A DNA stretch of 64,000 nucleotides from Nepenthes gracilis (lineage: Eukaryota > Streptophyta > Magnoliopsida > Caryophyllales > Nepenthaceae): the NCBI GenBank assembly GCA_033239525.1, contig BSYO01000031.1, positions 868,001 through 932,000 on the forward strand. Direction: 5' to 3'. The position numbers were made by a program, and so were the translations under genes. A model generated the notes under the pieces. That model worked only from the letters and a program-made list of their open reading frames with translations. It did no database searches and was not told the origin of the DNA. Positions 13,101-28,100 of this stretch are shown here, one piece after another; positions within the stretch are counted from its first letter, which is position 1; every line of letters begins with the position of its first letter.

Positions 13101-16100
13101 GCCGAACTGGACTATTGTCCAGTCAAACTAGTTGGGTGCTGGATTGGGTTGTCGATCAGTCAGGCAAGTTGGATACCGGACTGGACTGTTGACTAGTCAA
13201 ACAGGCTGGACGTTGAACTGGTAGCTGATCATTCAGGTGAGCCAGATACCGGACTGGATTGTTGCCCAGTCAAACCGGCTTGATGCCGGATTGAGTCATT
13301 GGCCCATCAGTCCGGTTTCGAGTTGATCATATGTGCTCGCCGCCGATCTGCTGCCCTCGAGAAGTGTAGTGGCCTGGGAATTGCGCCGCTCTGACTTTTG
13401 ACCCCCATCCCGTCCTACCACATGTCCGTCGCCCGTATAGCGGCAGGTCGTCCTTAATGGCGCTGGACGATTGACGTGCCTAGACATCTTCCGGCGCTAG
13501 TAGGTGTCAGGTCATCATGTGCACCTTTGGAGGCGTTGCCTCGAACTTCGAACGACAGCCTATATACAGCAACACCTCTTCGCCATTTTCTCCCACTCTT
13601 CTTCTCCTCGACTTGTTTTCCCTTTCGTTTCTGTGTCTGCTACCTTTTTGTCCCCATGGATTTGGTGCGATTCGCTCTGTTCTTACCGCCGCTGACATTG
13701 AGGCATTGTATTTGCAGTATAAATTCCGACTGTGATTTTGTTTGTGGTACCAGGGGAGCACGATAGTGCCTGTTCTCCTACGAATGGGTCCATCACCGTT
13801 TACGAGGCACACTTGTGGAGTGGTCTTCGCTTCCTCCTCCTAGGGGAGTTATTGGAATCTTGGTGGCCCTGGGAGTCCCAATCGCGAGATTCCACGTGAA
13901 TGCCACCAGGTATTTATGCTCCCCTTGCATATTCCTTCGTCACCAGGGGAGGACATTGAATGCGGTGGCCGTAAAGGTTATCTTTCGGTTCTTCCATAAC
14001 AGAGACTGGATCTCGCTGTCTTCTAGAGACCTGCACATAAGCGGGGTGTTCCCCGATTCCGTGAAAAATTGGAAGAACCAATTCTTCTTCGTCAAAGTCT
14101 TTTCTGACTAGGCCGTCTCCAAGGAAAGTCTGAAGGTCTTTGTTGGCCAAATGTTTGACAAACTCGCCCAACTCCAAAGTTGATATGAAGGTGCTCAACT
14201 TCACATCGTTAGTGAGCCAAGCTATCTAGCAGGCTTTGGTGATGAACCGAGTTACGAAACTCCTCAGATTTTCGTTTGGCCCCTGCTTGATACGGACGAG
14301 GTACCAAGATTGCCTTTCCTCCCTCCGACTAAAGGCGAACTAAGTCAGGAAGCTATTGGCGAGCTCCTAGAATGTCCCAATTGAATTTGGCTGCAGGCGA
14401 TAGAACCAAATCCGAGCATCCCCTTTAAGGGTCAGTGGAAAGTATAAGCATATAGCGGATTCGCCTAGGTCTAGGAAGCTCAGCAGGGTACAGAAGTGGT
14501 TTAAGCAGTCCATCGGATTGGTGCTTCCGTTGTAGCGTTCCAGGGCCGAAATCATAAACTTCTGAGGGAGTGGCTGCATCCGGATCTCCATTGTGATTGG
14601 TGATCGTCTTAGATTTGTAGAGCGCTCGTTAGCATCTCCTTTGAACACGTGTTACCTATCTTTTCCACTCGTTCCTTCATTCAAGGGGAGACTGCAGCCC
14701 TTTTTGTGTTAAGGTAGGTCCTCAACTCTAAGTGGTTTGGTGAGCAGCGTGAGGTCGGCTAGTTGCTGCTGCTAGTCGACTGAGCGTTGCACGAGGCCCC
14801 CTCTCAGGCCAGAGCCTCTACTGGTCACGTGAATAATGAGGATTTCGCCATTCTGGGCTCTCATCTGATGTCTTGTGACCAAGTCAGTACTCCAAATGGG
14901 ACCGGACCCCATGCTCGAAGCCGCTCAGGCTACGAGATCGTCCGAAAGTCCTACCTTCCAGGCTGCTCACTTCTTTCTCTGACTTTTTCATTTTGATGCC
15001 GAAGTGCGGGTAATGGAAGGAGCCCCCAGCCTCTGTTGGTGCGCACAAAGGGTCTGGAGCATTTGAGATATATTATCCACCCAATCAGCAAGAGCCTGCA
15101 TGAAGGGCACCAATCACTCCTCCGCATGGCTACCCATAGATGGGTCGTCACTGTGGGGGACAATGTCCTTGGCCGGAGCACTAGTATTGACCATGTTTGT
15201 TTCTGTGTGGACGGTGGTTAGGCTTTTTGCTCGCCCTCCCACAGACAGGGTTAATGATGCATCCTATATTCGAGTTGCTGACGGATTAGGAAGCCGTTTG
15301 GTCTTCGAGTCGAACTGAAGCGGGTCTGATCTCCATACTCTACGACCTGAATCCTGCACACCACAACTCGAAAATAAGAGATCAGAGAATTGGCGGGACT
15401 CGCTCTACGGTTTATTCTCCGATACCTAAGTCAGTAATCTTTCTTAAAAGATGGAATGATGCAAGGATGAGAGGTATACGTGAAAATGCAAGAATATGGG
15501 TTTTTTGAGTCTGACTTTGAGGTCGCACTCGGCATGGAGCGGCTTTGACGTGATGATGTGCTTGTGGGAAGCTGCTTCGATATCGAGGGAACAAGAATTA
15601 TGAAGGAATTCTTAGGAGGCTCTTTGGACTGAGAGCGGTCTCTTGAGAGCTCTTGAATGTGTGTATTTGCTGGCGTGTCTGAGCAGGAATGTATGTCCCT
15701 TGGAGCTTGTCTCTAGGTTTTTTATAGCCTCATGGCCAGCTAAGCCTTGCTTAGGTGCCAAGACTGGCCACTAGCTAGATGTGTAGATTTGGCAAGTTGG
15801 CACGGAATCATGGATGCCAATTAGAGCAACCGTGATCAATCAAGAGGATCCCTTTCTTCTTTGAAGAGATGCTAGACGCGGCGGATATTGGGGTTGCTAT
15901 TATGAGAGATCCGCTGAATTGGGAGTTACCATTATGAGTGATCCATTGACTTGGAGTTGCCATTCCTGAAGAAATTGCAATCAGGGGCAATATTTTGGGT
16001 GCCGGGCGGACAAAGGCAAGCAATCTCTAACCCACGGGAAGAGCACTGTGGGCCGCCTGGATTGGGCCGACGCCAACTTGGGCCTACCGGCCGGCTGTGG

Positions 16101-19100
16101 CATTGTTTTGGGTCAACGAAGACGTTGACCTGTCCCTTGGCCAGTAGGTCGGATGCCTTCTGGGTCCGCTGCTGAGTCCATGGGCTTTCATGCTGGGTTA
16201 GCCCATTCTTGTCATCCCCATCAGAGGCAAATATAAAATTTTAAGAAATAATTTTATATAAATATTAAAATTAATAAAAATAGCATATTCACTGATATTA
16301 TATTTAACTATATTTTTTTAAAAAAATTAAAATATTAGAGAAATCCTTCAATTCTAACCTGTCTCAACACAATTATAGACCCCCACGTGAATTTACATGA
16401 AATGTATGTCTTAAAGAATTATACACCAATATGGGGATGGCTAATAGTACAAAAGAAATGAAAACCCGTGTCCATCTCAATTTACATACAATGTACAACT
16501 TATATGTACCACAGTCAATATCAAAACTACCCAATCTAATAGTAGAAACAAGCAACAGTAGAGGTAGTTAATAACATTTGCTTTCTTTGGTACAAACTCA
16601 ATATTAAACACAGCCAGTTAGTGAAAATATAATATTGGCTAAACTTATTCACTACTTGCACTTCAACCATATTTTCTAACTTCATAAGCAATGGATCAGA
16701 GTTCAAGATTTTGAATTAGTGGGAGGACAATGAACACACCTTTTCCATACTCGTATCAATGGCACCAGATTTCTTAACCCTATCAGTAAGTACAGTATTA
16801 TCAGAATCAGTCTTTAGCACCGAGGGTTGAGTAGTTGTTGAGAAAAGAAGCAAGATAACATTGAAGACAATAGAAATATATATCATTTTCAAGGTTTAGT
16901 TAGACGTAGAAAATCGTGTTAGAAATCCGATCAGTTTTAGTTCCAGTGAAGAAAATGATTCCAGAAGTAGCAGAAGTGAAAATATAATTGAAGCTTAAAA
17001 ATATATAAGTCATTATTAAATATATATTTTTTACTTTTGTAAATTATAACATTAAAAAAATTTGACGAAATAAATAAAATATGATGTATTTTTTTATAAT
17101 ACTTGGTATAATTTTATTTTTTATATAATTTTATTTTTTAAATATTAGTGTTGCGCCTAGCATGGTATAGCTTGGAAGCATGCCCGGCCCAGCACAAGAG
17201 GTAGTGTCATGCGAGGCACAGCACAACACGTTTACATGGTGGCAACCCAAAAAAATGGACCATACCAGGACGCCACAACCCTTTAACACCACCATTACAA
17301 CACACTTCACATTTACGTATCCTAGCAAAACCTTTGAAATAAAAATATGCTACTAAAACTTTTAGATAGATTTTGTTGAGGAAGTTATAAGCAGATGAAA
17401 ATAGTATCAAAATGTCATTATAAGTGATGCAGATAGAAAACTATAAAATATAAGGGCCATTAGATAGCTTAACTGTGGTGCATAATGCTTAAAGCCTTCA
17501 CGGTAAACGAACAACAAAAACATCTACGATCAAAATCAAGAAGAGAAACTACTTGCAAAACATGAAAATTGCTATTGACACTTGTTAGGGTCATTTATGT
17601 GCTGGTATATTTCATAACCATATTTGGTCGGCTATCAATATCGGGTTATATTAGTCTGTAGATCTTCATTAACTTATTTTAGTGGCTGTCCATTCCCGAG
17701 GACTTGCGCCTGCTGCACGCCCACTATGAGCTCGAGTCTCGTTTCCCACACCATGCTGCCCGAAACATGCCTGCTATGCGCTCGAGACCCGTTTCTAGTA
17801 GGCATACGCCTGCTGCTCGCCCATCCCTCGCTTGAGCCTCGTTTCCAGTGAGCGTGCGCCTGATACTTGCTCGCCACACGCTCAAGTGCCAAAACCAGTG
17901 GACCTCTACTCACAACTTGCTTTCTGCTTGCTTGAGTGCCTGGGAGGTTTCTCTTGGAACCCTAGATACGCCCGTCATGCGTTCAAGCGCTGCAACGCGC
18001 ATTTCACCAATGGTCTTATTTTTAAACTAGGTTTTCGAGCCTTCCTATATATTCTTGGCTTATTTTATTTCTCCTACCTCTTGCCTGTGTATTTTGACGC
18101 CCATTTTCAGAGCAAACCAAAATCTTCATGCTTTATCATAGCTCCATTCGATAAAACCAAAGCTATACTCTTGAGCTCTTGTGTCAAAGTTTTTCTCACC
18201 ATTCTTACTTTACCATTGGACCACTTCCTGCCTATTTACCTTCATTGGCGATGTTGGTAGCATGGAAAAGGGGTTCCGGTGGTGTTCGGAAATTCAAGAG
18301 GTTCGTGAGGGAAGATTGATGTGAAGACTGGAAGGCGTTCGATTTCGTTGCTGTGGGCAAATCCAAGGAGTTCCTTGGTAGAGATCACAAGACGTGAGTA
18401 AGTCAGCCAGATTAGCGCGTTGTTACCACCCAATTTGCCAGTTGATTTTCATAGTACATATCTTCTCTGGCCGTTGAAGCCCAGAGGGTTGTACTCGATA
18501 GCCATAATTATCGAAGTTTTCCTTTGTCACAAAAAATTGTCTCCTTTTGTTATTACTTATTACTTTACTTTTTATACTTGTTATTGTTTATATCATTTAG
18601 ATTTAAATATTCTTTACGTATATTAAATATTTATATTTTTACTACTTCTGCAAATTTATTAAGGGGTCGGAACTTTATTGTGATTTGGAATGAATAGTTC
18701 CCTTCAATACTGACAAGCATAACCAGGTTCAAAGTAAGGTACGCTTTCTCCCAGCATGCAGCAATTGCAAAAGTGACATTTTTCATTAGATATTATTTGA
18801 GAACCACATTAGGTATGCAATATGCAGGGGGAAATGGAACAGGTAACTATGATGTCTATTCAAATCTTGAGCTCATTGAAGGAGACAAGAAGAAGATACA
18901 AGCCCCACGTTAGTAAATAAAGATATGGCTGTAGCATGCTTTTCTCCCACGTACCATTAGGCACTCATAAAGGGGAGTTAATTGGACAGTGCTAAACCAA
19001 CAAGAACATGAAATCTAAGACGATAACATGAGCACACCATGGTTGGTAACATACTGGTGCAAAGTAGTATACAATAGTTGTTTTAGCAGCTGTTGCAGAC

Positions 19101-22100
19101 GTGTTTTTTGTCCACTTCATATTTGGTATACCATATCTCATGTTTCCAGAATAATCCAAGCTTGTCATGCCAGATGTCTGACTTCCACATTTTGTCACTT
19201 AATTCATCACAAACATACATGCGACATCCTTTCTTCTATCTTTATCATTTTTTTTCCAATTATAAAGCAGTAAACAGAAGCGTAGGTAACATATAACTCA
19301 TTATTAAGCAATCTAAATGATAGCAAGCATAAGCAATGTTTGCCAAAAGAAATCACTTCATGCGGACTTTGACTGAGACAATGCTCCCCATTTTTCTCAC
19401 CCAAATTCTTGCATCATATCCTTCATTTATAACATTCTAAACCCTCCCTCACCTAAATCTTTCCACTCAGATCATCCTTTCCACAAGGAACACATTTGAA
19501 TCATGCACGAGCTTTGCTTCTATGCGAGTATCAACTTTTTGCTGAGGGCAATGCTTATGCAAGTATCACCTTCTATGATGATGGCATTATGATGCTTCTA
19601 TGCAAGTATCAACTTTATGCTGAGGGCAACTCTTATGCAAGCATCACCTTCTATGATGACGGCATTATGATAGAAAACCATATATCTACCTTCCGTCAAA
19701 AATTTCTCCATCTCATTCTTTCTGTACCAAATATCACAATCATTTGCCCCCCCTTCTACTTGCTTGTGCTAAAAATTGGCATTTAATGAAAATTTTCATG
19801 TAGAAATACAAGTATCCATAAACACAATATCTTCACTTTGGAAATTATTTTCTCAAAAAGTTTACCCTAGTGCAGGGTATCATTTTCTGCTGAGATTTTA
19901 ACTACTTCACATACAAAGAGTCAATCTTCTTCAAAGAAGCTATTTCCTGGTTGATACCCAAAACCAAAAAAAAAAATGCCTATGTCATTTATAAATGTCC
20001 CCCAGAATAGAATGAACAACCCAGAAAAACAACAAAAAGGAGAACAATCCATATCAGTTACTCAATTTGTGAAGTTTACAGTCACTTTAAGACCATAGGT
20101 TTTTCATTGATACATAACACAAAAAAAAAAAAAAAAAAAAAAAAAAGACATGACTGCTGTTAAATGAGTTCTTATGGATTCAGAATCATGAAGCTTAAAG
20201 AAACTAATGCGGTAGCACAGCAGTTAAGAGGTTACAAACACACTTGGTTTACATATGTTATTCATGACGAAAACAGATTTTGAATGCACAATCTACTTAC
20301 CCTTCCAAATGGACCATAAGTGGGAAAGAAAATCAAACAGGAATCAGATCAAGCTGTGCCTAAGTTAGTGATGACGAATGAGACCCAAAGAGAACAAATC
20401 CGATTCGATTAAAATTCTATCAACAAACAGCCAAAGGAAACCTACATAATCTCAAACAATTCCAAACAAAGTAAGATTAGAAAACTGCCCACCCCTACAC
20501 CTTGACACTGATCCAGCTACATTCCTTTGTTTCAAATTGAAAATAAACATTTATCCCTACTGCTACTACTTCAATAAATATGAGCTTCGGGCAGTGACAG
20601 ATAAAACATATTTTCAAAGTTGAATGATGTTTGATGGCATACTAGCACTGTGGAAAGATATATAAAAATTTTCAAAATTTGAAGACTCATCATGGACAAT
20701 CATAGAAAAATGAAATAAAAGCTAGTGTACGATACAATGAGCCCAATGTTTCTTTCATCATATATATGTCTGTATTTGAAGGCTAGCTGTGAGAAATTGC
20801 AGAAAAATGAAAAAAGAACTTCATTGGTGTAATTAGATTATATAATGCAGGAAATCAAAGAAAATAATGCACCCCACATTTCTTCATATACATATAAGGT
20901 TACTCTGCAGTATATAGTTGAGTGACCCTGCTGAGAAAAATTTTGGGGTCTGCCGCTTAAGGGCCAATTTGATAATCCGCAACTGCTTCGTCAGTAAAAT
21001 TTAGAACTAGACATATTATACAATACTAGATATGAAATGTTAAAGCATTCATGAATTGCTTATGCATAATATCCATTTGTCTGTTTAGATGAGAAGGAAA
21101 TTGGAGACAATAACTACCTCCAGAGAAAACACAGATGGGCATCTTTAACTTATCCTTTGGAGCAAACCACTGCATAACCCACTAAGAAAGCACGTATTTT
21201 AGAGTTTCAAAGACCCAATTCAGTACGAAAATGCCCAAAACACCAATATGAAAAATACTATCCAATTTATGTTTGTGTAAATTGGTGTGCCAAACAGATA
21301 TACAAACACAAGAAACCACCCTCCACAACAGTCACACAGCGGGGACTAGACGATGGGAAATCGCTAATGCAAGTGATCACAACAGAAACAAAATCTCTTT
21401 TGTCCAGAAATTATGTTTGGGAGATGCCTAAATTACCTATAATTCAATGCTTATTTCCCAGTAGAAAAAGATCTTAACTTTCCTATGGAATGAAGATCTT
21501 ACAATAAGTCACAGTCTCATGAACAAATGTTATATATGCCCTCATAATTATTTAAAGAAGTAGAACAGCTTACAATAATTCTTAATATCACACACTGAAT
21601 GAAAGTAAGAACTAACATAGCATAGGAACAATAAAAAGGGAGAATATATATCATACCCTAGTCATCACATCAGCATTAGGATTCCAGTTGTTGAAGTCTC
21701 CAATTAATGATGCTGACTGAAACACAAAGTCATTGTATTTAATTTTGTTAATAGAAAAGTCCATTAAAATGCCAAAGACAAGAATCATTCCAATTATTTC
21801 AACAAGTACTATGAAATTTTCTATTGTTTCCCAATCTTTGCAGAGAACCGGGTTGAATGATGTATTAACTCACAGACACTGTTCAAGCAGAACAAAACAC
21901 AAAGTATCAATATATCAACACCCACACATTTTTATTTTCTCCTTAGTTTTCCCTTTTTTTTCCCCTTTTTTACGGAAATAAAGAATCAAATCTAACACAA
22001 GGGCACCAACGGGTGTGCAATCCATTCACAAAAGCAAACACGAAAGAGGGTCAACAAAATCTAGGACAAGATATAAGTTCACAAAACACTGCACTTTGGA

Positions 22101-25100
22101 GTCTGCATTAAAAAGGTAGGCTTCAGCTCCCCTAGAGGCAGATATAACCGGTTTAAAATAAATAAGATTGGTCATGAGGTCATCCTAAGAACAAGAACAA
22201 GGAAAATTAAGGAAAAGAAAAAATCTCACTCACGTTTTTTGTCACTTTTGTGCAAGAAGAACACACAACTTATTAAAGCAAGGAGCTATGGAGAACTCTA
22301 GAACAATCAAGCACAACAGTGAATAAAGCTTGAGAACTACTAGGTAATTTCATACCATTCCAAGGCAGGAGAAGCTGAATGGTGCCATGAATAATGCCAA
22401 TGAAACGGAGGATCAAAAGCTATTTACAGGATTTTGGGCTCTTTGACATGAAGTATCATCACCAGTTCTACAGATGATGAAATAATCACGATGGGCAGAA
22501 CTTAGTTTAAACTTGTTACTGTCCTATGCAATAATAGATGGTTTTCATTTTTTAAAGAAGAGATTGAATCTGAAGCAAATAGGATATCTGATCATCGTAC
22601 TTCTGTGATACACATGAATGTTGCTCCTTGTGCTGTGAAGAAGCAACTTAGGTCCATGAGTGTGTGAAGAAAGAATGGAGGCTTCTCCCAAATTGTACAA
22701 AAGGGATGGAAAATACAAATCAAGGGCACTCCCACTTTCAAGGCTGTATCCAAGATGAAGCTTTTGAAAGCCGAATACAGAGATCTTTTCTGATATATCT
22801 GGTAGAGTTGAGGCTGCTATATTGCATATGGCAACTGCTCAACAACCGCTTGATATGAACCAAATGATTCAGCTTACATCAGTATCTCTGCTGCTGCTAG
22901 AGAATTTTCCACAGCTTTTGAAAGATGAGGAGCGATTTTCAAGAAAAAGATAAGGCTAGCTTGGAAATGGTTAGAACTGGGCAACAGAAACGCTGCTTCT
23001 TTTCACCAAGTGATTAAAGAAAGGAGAGCAGCCAACCAATTGCTGTTTTATACAATGAACAAAAGAATAGAGTTGAAGATGCTGGGACCCTTAGCTGGTG
23101 AACTTTTACAAGGGGCTATTAGCTAGCACTGCTGAGACGGAACTTTCAGATCAGTCTAGGTTTTCAAGGGGCTATTCTGTCCACACAACAGCAGCAGCAG
23201 CAATTATTTAGTGAGATAAGACAATTTATAGGCTTCACTTTCAAGCAGTTGTATGGTTGAGCAGTTTTTTGCATTCTGGGCTCTGGGGAGGGTAGATGTA
23301 TTTAACATTACCCTTGTAATGGATATAGACTATATGCAATTTAAATCTATGACCTCCAAGTAATGATGTCATTATTGGGCCAAGTTTCACTTGCTAGACA
23401 AAGGAGGAGAGATTGGCAATTTTCTTCCTTTTTGAATTGAAGAATTTTACTTGATTGACCAAATGCACCTTTCTTTTTACTATCATTGTTCACCAACATG
23501 GTTGAAAGTTGACACAGTTTTCTTTGGTTAAGAATTTGCTCAGAGCCTTGGCATTTGAGCAGCTTAATTAGTTCCACCAAGAAGGCAGGGATTCATAAAA
23601 AAACATTTTAATTATGTAAAAAGTAAGGAGATACCCAGCTTCATAGTTTTCACTCATACCTAGTAAGAAACTCAATATTATATTTCGGTAAATAAATCCA
23701 AAATGCATCACATAATGACTTATAGGACATCACCTGGCCAGCAACTTACTCCCACAAATAACCATAAATAAATGGCAGCTTCAAACACCCAAAAAAGGTT
23801 AATAGATACAACTACGACTCCAAAATTCTTACCAACACAACACCAATAGAGTAATGCTGAGCCTATACATTCTAAGCTGCCAAACTAAAGCATTCACAGC
23901 TAAATTGTGGGGCGAGGAATTTTCCTTATTTTCTTTCTTCCTCAGTTTGCCAAAACCACCAACAGAGAGAACAACTTGGGAAGAAAACTGTCAGGCAGAA
24001 ATTCCTCTCAATGCTAATTCTTTTTCAGGTCAATTAATTGTTATAAGTACCCAAAAAAACTGTCTTCCTAATGATCAAATGTAGTTTCTAGAATGTGTAC
24101 TCTTGTTCCTGGCAAGGCTTGGTTAGGACTTAGGAGCTTCTACTCCACATTGAAGCTTCTTCCAGTAAAAACAGCGAACTATCCATGTAACACCCGATTT
24201 TTCATTTGTGAATTATCATGTCAATTATTATATGCATTGGATAAAAGTGGTAAATAACTGTATAATGGAAAATTGCAAGAAAAATTGGAATTGAAGTAAA
24301 TCAATCCAACGCATAAATGGCGTCTGACTCCATGCTTGTGGGTGTTTGAGGTAGAAGCTGTGCACTTGATCAGTGCCCATAAGACGCTGATACATGATTC
24401 AAACAAAATGTATGGATGGGGCATTCATGCATGGTTAAGGAAGAATGTTGGCACCTGAGCTATGCTTGTGCACGCTCGTGCATGTGTATGTGACACCTGG
24501 TTCATGTTTGTCTAGCGCTTATGCACCGATTTAATAGATAAAGACCTCACACGCCAATTCTGTCATTTCATGCAGGAAAATAGAGAGGAGGGGAAAGAAG
24601 AAGAGATAGGACAAAGAAAGAGATTTCAAAACTTTTTTGAGTTAGGTCTGCTAAATTTGATGGTAAAAATAAGTAAATCTAACTCCATTCTTTAGTCCAT
24701 TTTCGGAATTCTTTGATTTTGCTCATGATTCTTGTTTTAACCTACATGCATGTCACCCTTTACAATTATTTTTCGAATATTATTGCATATATTTGTCTTT
24801 CACTAAACAATTTGAAATTTTTTTGGTTTTACCAAACGTTTGAAAATTTCATTTGTTTTTTTACATACTAAGGGATCATTTTGAAAGATTATATTCATAT
24901 GTGGAAAATATTGTGAAGAAAAGTAAATAAACATTGTGCATATGACCTCGCATCTGCGAAATTGCAAGTGTCTTGTGAATACTTTATTTTGTTATTCGAC
25001 ATGAGTTTGTACTTTTCCCATATGGTGGAAAAGTTTTGTATTCGTACTTTTCCCATAACATGCAAAAGTTTTGTAAATTTATTATAAAGCCTTCAATTTG

Positions 25101-28100
25101 TTTTTTTGAGAACCATTGTAAGGAATTGGTGGCATATTTCAAACAAGTTTTAATATATTAGGCGCACTTAAAGAATATACCTATCATCCAATGGTGAAAA
25201 AAGAAAGTAACATTTAACCCTATCTATAGGAAATAATATATAAACGGTCTGCTTGTGAGTCTTAAACAGTAGTGTATCAGCCCAAGATTAACAAAAATAT
25301 GGGTAACCCATCCTCAAAGCTGGTTTTTTAATTAGTCAGTGTATAAGACACCGATCCTTAGTTCTCCGATTTGACAATATTTGGTTTTCACAATTTGACC
25401 TATATCATATTTCATATTTTGAGATATTTTGGCCTTCTGAATTTTGCAGGTTTTGTTGTGATGTTGGACTTAAGAATTTTACGGATGCATTACACGATTT
25501 GAACTTTTAACGATTTCATATGGTTTGCATGATTTGATATTCGTATATATAATAAGCTGTGTATATGAAATCATGATTTGGAATGTATTATTGGAAAGTT
25601 TGACAAATGGGATATTATGTCTTTTATTGTTCTTCGTCCTTCCATTTGTCTTATACACATGTATTTGTACATCGTATATATGTACTTAGTGAACTTTAGG
25701 ATCAAGATTTGTGATATTTTCTAACCATTCTGAAATAGCAGGGCATAGATACTTGTAGGATATGGATAAAACATATTTGAAATAGAGTCTGTACCACCCG
25801 ATCCGAAAATTGACTTTCTTAGTGCATAGTTTTCCCAGCTGAAGAAGTTCGGAGGGTTTTACTAGATAGCCGTAGTCATCGAAGTTTCCTTTCATTACCA
25901 AAAATAGTGCATTTGTTATTGTTGTTTATTGCTTTATATTTTGTATGCTTTTTACCAGTTGATTCATCTAGAACCAAATATACTTTATATGTATTATATA
26001 TTTGTGTTTACTTTCATTCCGCAGTTTAATAAGGGGTCGAAATATATTTGTGATTCGGAACACCTAGTTCCTTTCACACTTAATAGGAGCTGTTAGTTTG
26101 GAAATGGTTCTTTTCAAAGAAAAGGAGATACTTCACTTGCAGGTCCCTTGTGCTATTTCAGCTTTGTTAAGGAAGAGGAGGGGATTCTCATTTTTTAGAT
26201 GCAAACCCTTAAATCTGATGAATGTATAGTCAGCCACATTAAATGCTTAGCTACTAGGTTCGAGGGCTTTGGTTCTATTTTTTTTCTTCCCCCATTAATC
26301 CACTCAAATTGGCAGACAGATTTATTTAGCTTTATAACTTCATCTTGTATGTGAACAAACCTGTCACCCAAATAATGAAATTTACTTATCGATTAAAATT
26401 GTTAACCAACCAATACAGACACAACAACTGCAGTGTGCATCTCAATTAGGTTGACTGACTGATTAGCAGCCAAAATCAAAGTATTTGGAAAAGCATTGCA
26501 ATTCATTGGACAAACCTGTCAACTGAACATACATATTAAGCAAAAGTAGGTATTCATAATACTGTACAAAGCAAAACAAACCTTTGCTCCAGGAGCCCAT
26601 TCCGTGTAGGTAATCCCTGAGGCACTAAACAAGGTAAGACAGAAATCAGCAACTGCAAGATCTTCCATGAAAGCAAGTCCAGTTCAGCAATCTTTAACAC
26701 GCTAGAAACATTATCATCGGAAAAATGGATATTACAAAATCATCAAAGAGCGAACAGTTAATTTGGTTTGAATGCCTCCCAGATGAGGACTTCCTTCTCA
26801 TTAAATAGCCAAAAGTATACCTTAATTACATCCTTCAATCAAGCTATAAAATGTACAATCAATGATAGGATGTCCTAAACTGGGAATTATATATATATAT
26901 ATATATATACAGTCAATGACCTATTCTTGCCAATAAAACATGCCTTATTCTTGCTAGCATTTCCCCTTAAATTGATATTGGATGATTAAGAAGAATCAAT
27001 TTGTCAATCATTAAATGATGGCATTAACATGATAGAGCCTTGGTAAAAATATGTCGATTTAGTGTTCGGTGGAAATATGAGAAGCACAATCAAATCTTGA
27101 ACAAGTGCTTCAAGATATAATGACAATCTACTTCAAAAATACTTGGAGCACTCATGAAATACCAAACTCATAGCAATTTTAATGGCATTCATATTATCAG
27201 CATGAAGTGAAATAGGAAGGAACTGAGAAACACTAATCTTGCCCAACATTCCTCAAAGCCAAACAATTTCAAAATAGGCCAACAACATGACCCGATATTC
27301 AGATTCAATGGGGGACTTTGTGACACAATCCTACTTCTCACTCGTGCAAGCAATAAGAGCATCACTAAAAAACATACACCAATTAGTAATAGAACAGTGA
27401 ATATCCATATATCTAACCCAATCTGCATGATTAAATCAGAGTTACTAGAAGGACTAAACAAACTGCAACTAGATGTACCCCTGAAATAGAAAAGTAGATG
27501 CCAAAAAGTGGCCACACAGACTTGAAAGGATCCTACATAAACAGACTAATAAGCTAAAAAACAAAAGAAATATGATGTCAAATAATAGTCAAATTGATGT
27601 AGGGGGAGGGAAAAAGTAGAGAGAAGAGTAATAGGGGGGTAAAGATAAGAATAAAGACTAGAGGGGTAGAGACAAGAAGGAGAAACAACCAAGGGAGAGA
27701 GGGAGGGAAGGAAAGCACAATTGCTCAATTACAATTAATTTCTCAAATATTCATTTATTAATCAATCAATTGTCCTCCAAACAATAGCCCTAGGAATTCT
27801 TATATAGAGAATCTGATGTAAAAGAAATTTGAAAACAAAATCATAATCAAATAATTGAAAAAGTGAAAAATGAAATCAAATAAAATCAAATAAATGAAAA
27901 TAAAATCACAACTAATTTGGAAGGCAAATAAAAGCGAGTCTTCATATTTGGAAGGCAAATAAAAGTGAATATTTGTCTTGGATGTCCGCATCAATTCTTC
28001 CTGGGTGGGAGGAACTCAACCCCGGCGAGTTAAACGTCAGTAATCAACTTTCCAACCACAAGCTGAGTGGCTAGGCAACACGTCGGCAACGGTGATAGAC

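Larger units (their letters stand above)
11180..16223 (-). mobile_element. Pol-less Tat-like Ty3/gypsy retrotransposon
   Basis: Two related LTRs with TGATG...CATCA ends bound a 3.15-kb interior. Flanks are GAGGT and GAGGC, a 5-bp duplication with one change. In element orientation (minus strand) the order is 5' LTR, gag, an extra ORF in antisense, a tandem repeat, and 3' LTR. A purine-rich tract (AGGAGGGGCTAA) adjoins the 3' LTR. Protease, reverse transcriptase, RNase H and integrase are absent, so this is an internally deleted, non-autonomous copy. It lies in SBE2 intron 6 in the gene's orientation. Confidence 0.85.

Noticed and set aside
17832..18260. 142-codon plus-strand open frame
   Set aside because: It lies in an LTR fragment with imperfect 60-bp repeats; no domain and no splice context.
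24186..26070. Complete solo LTR with target duplication
   Set aside because: The start is convincing, but no second ATCCA next to a CA end was found, so it is listed only as an LTR-like sequence.
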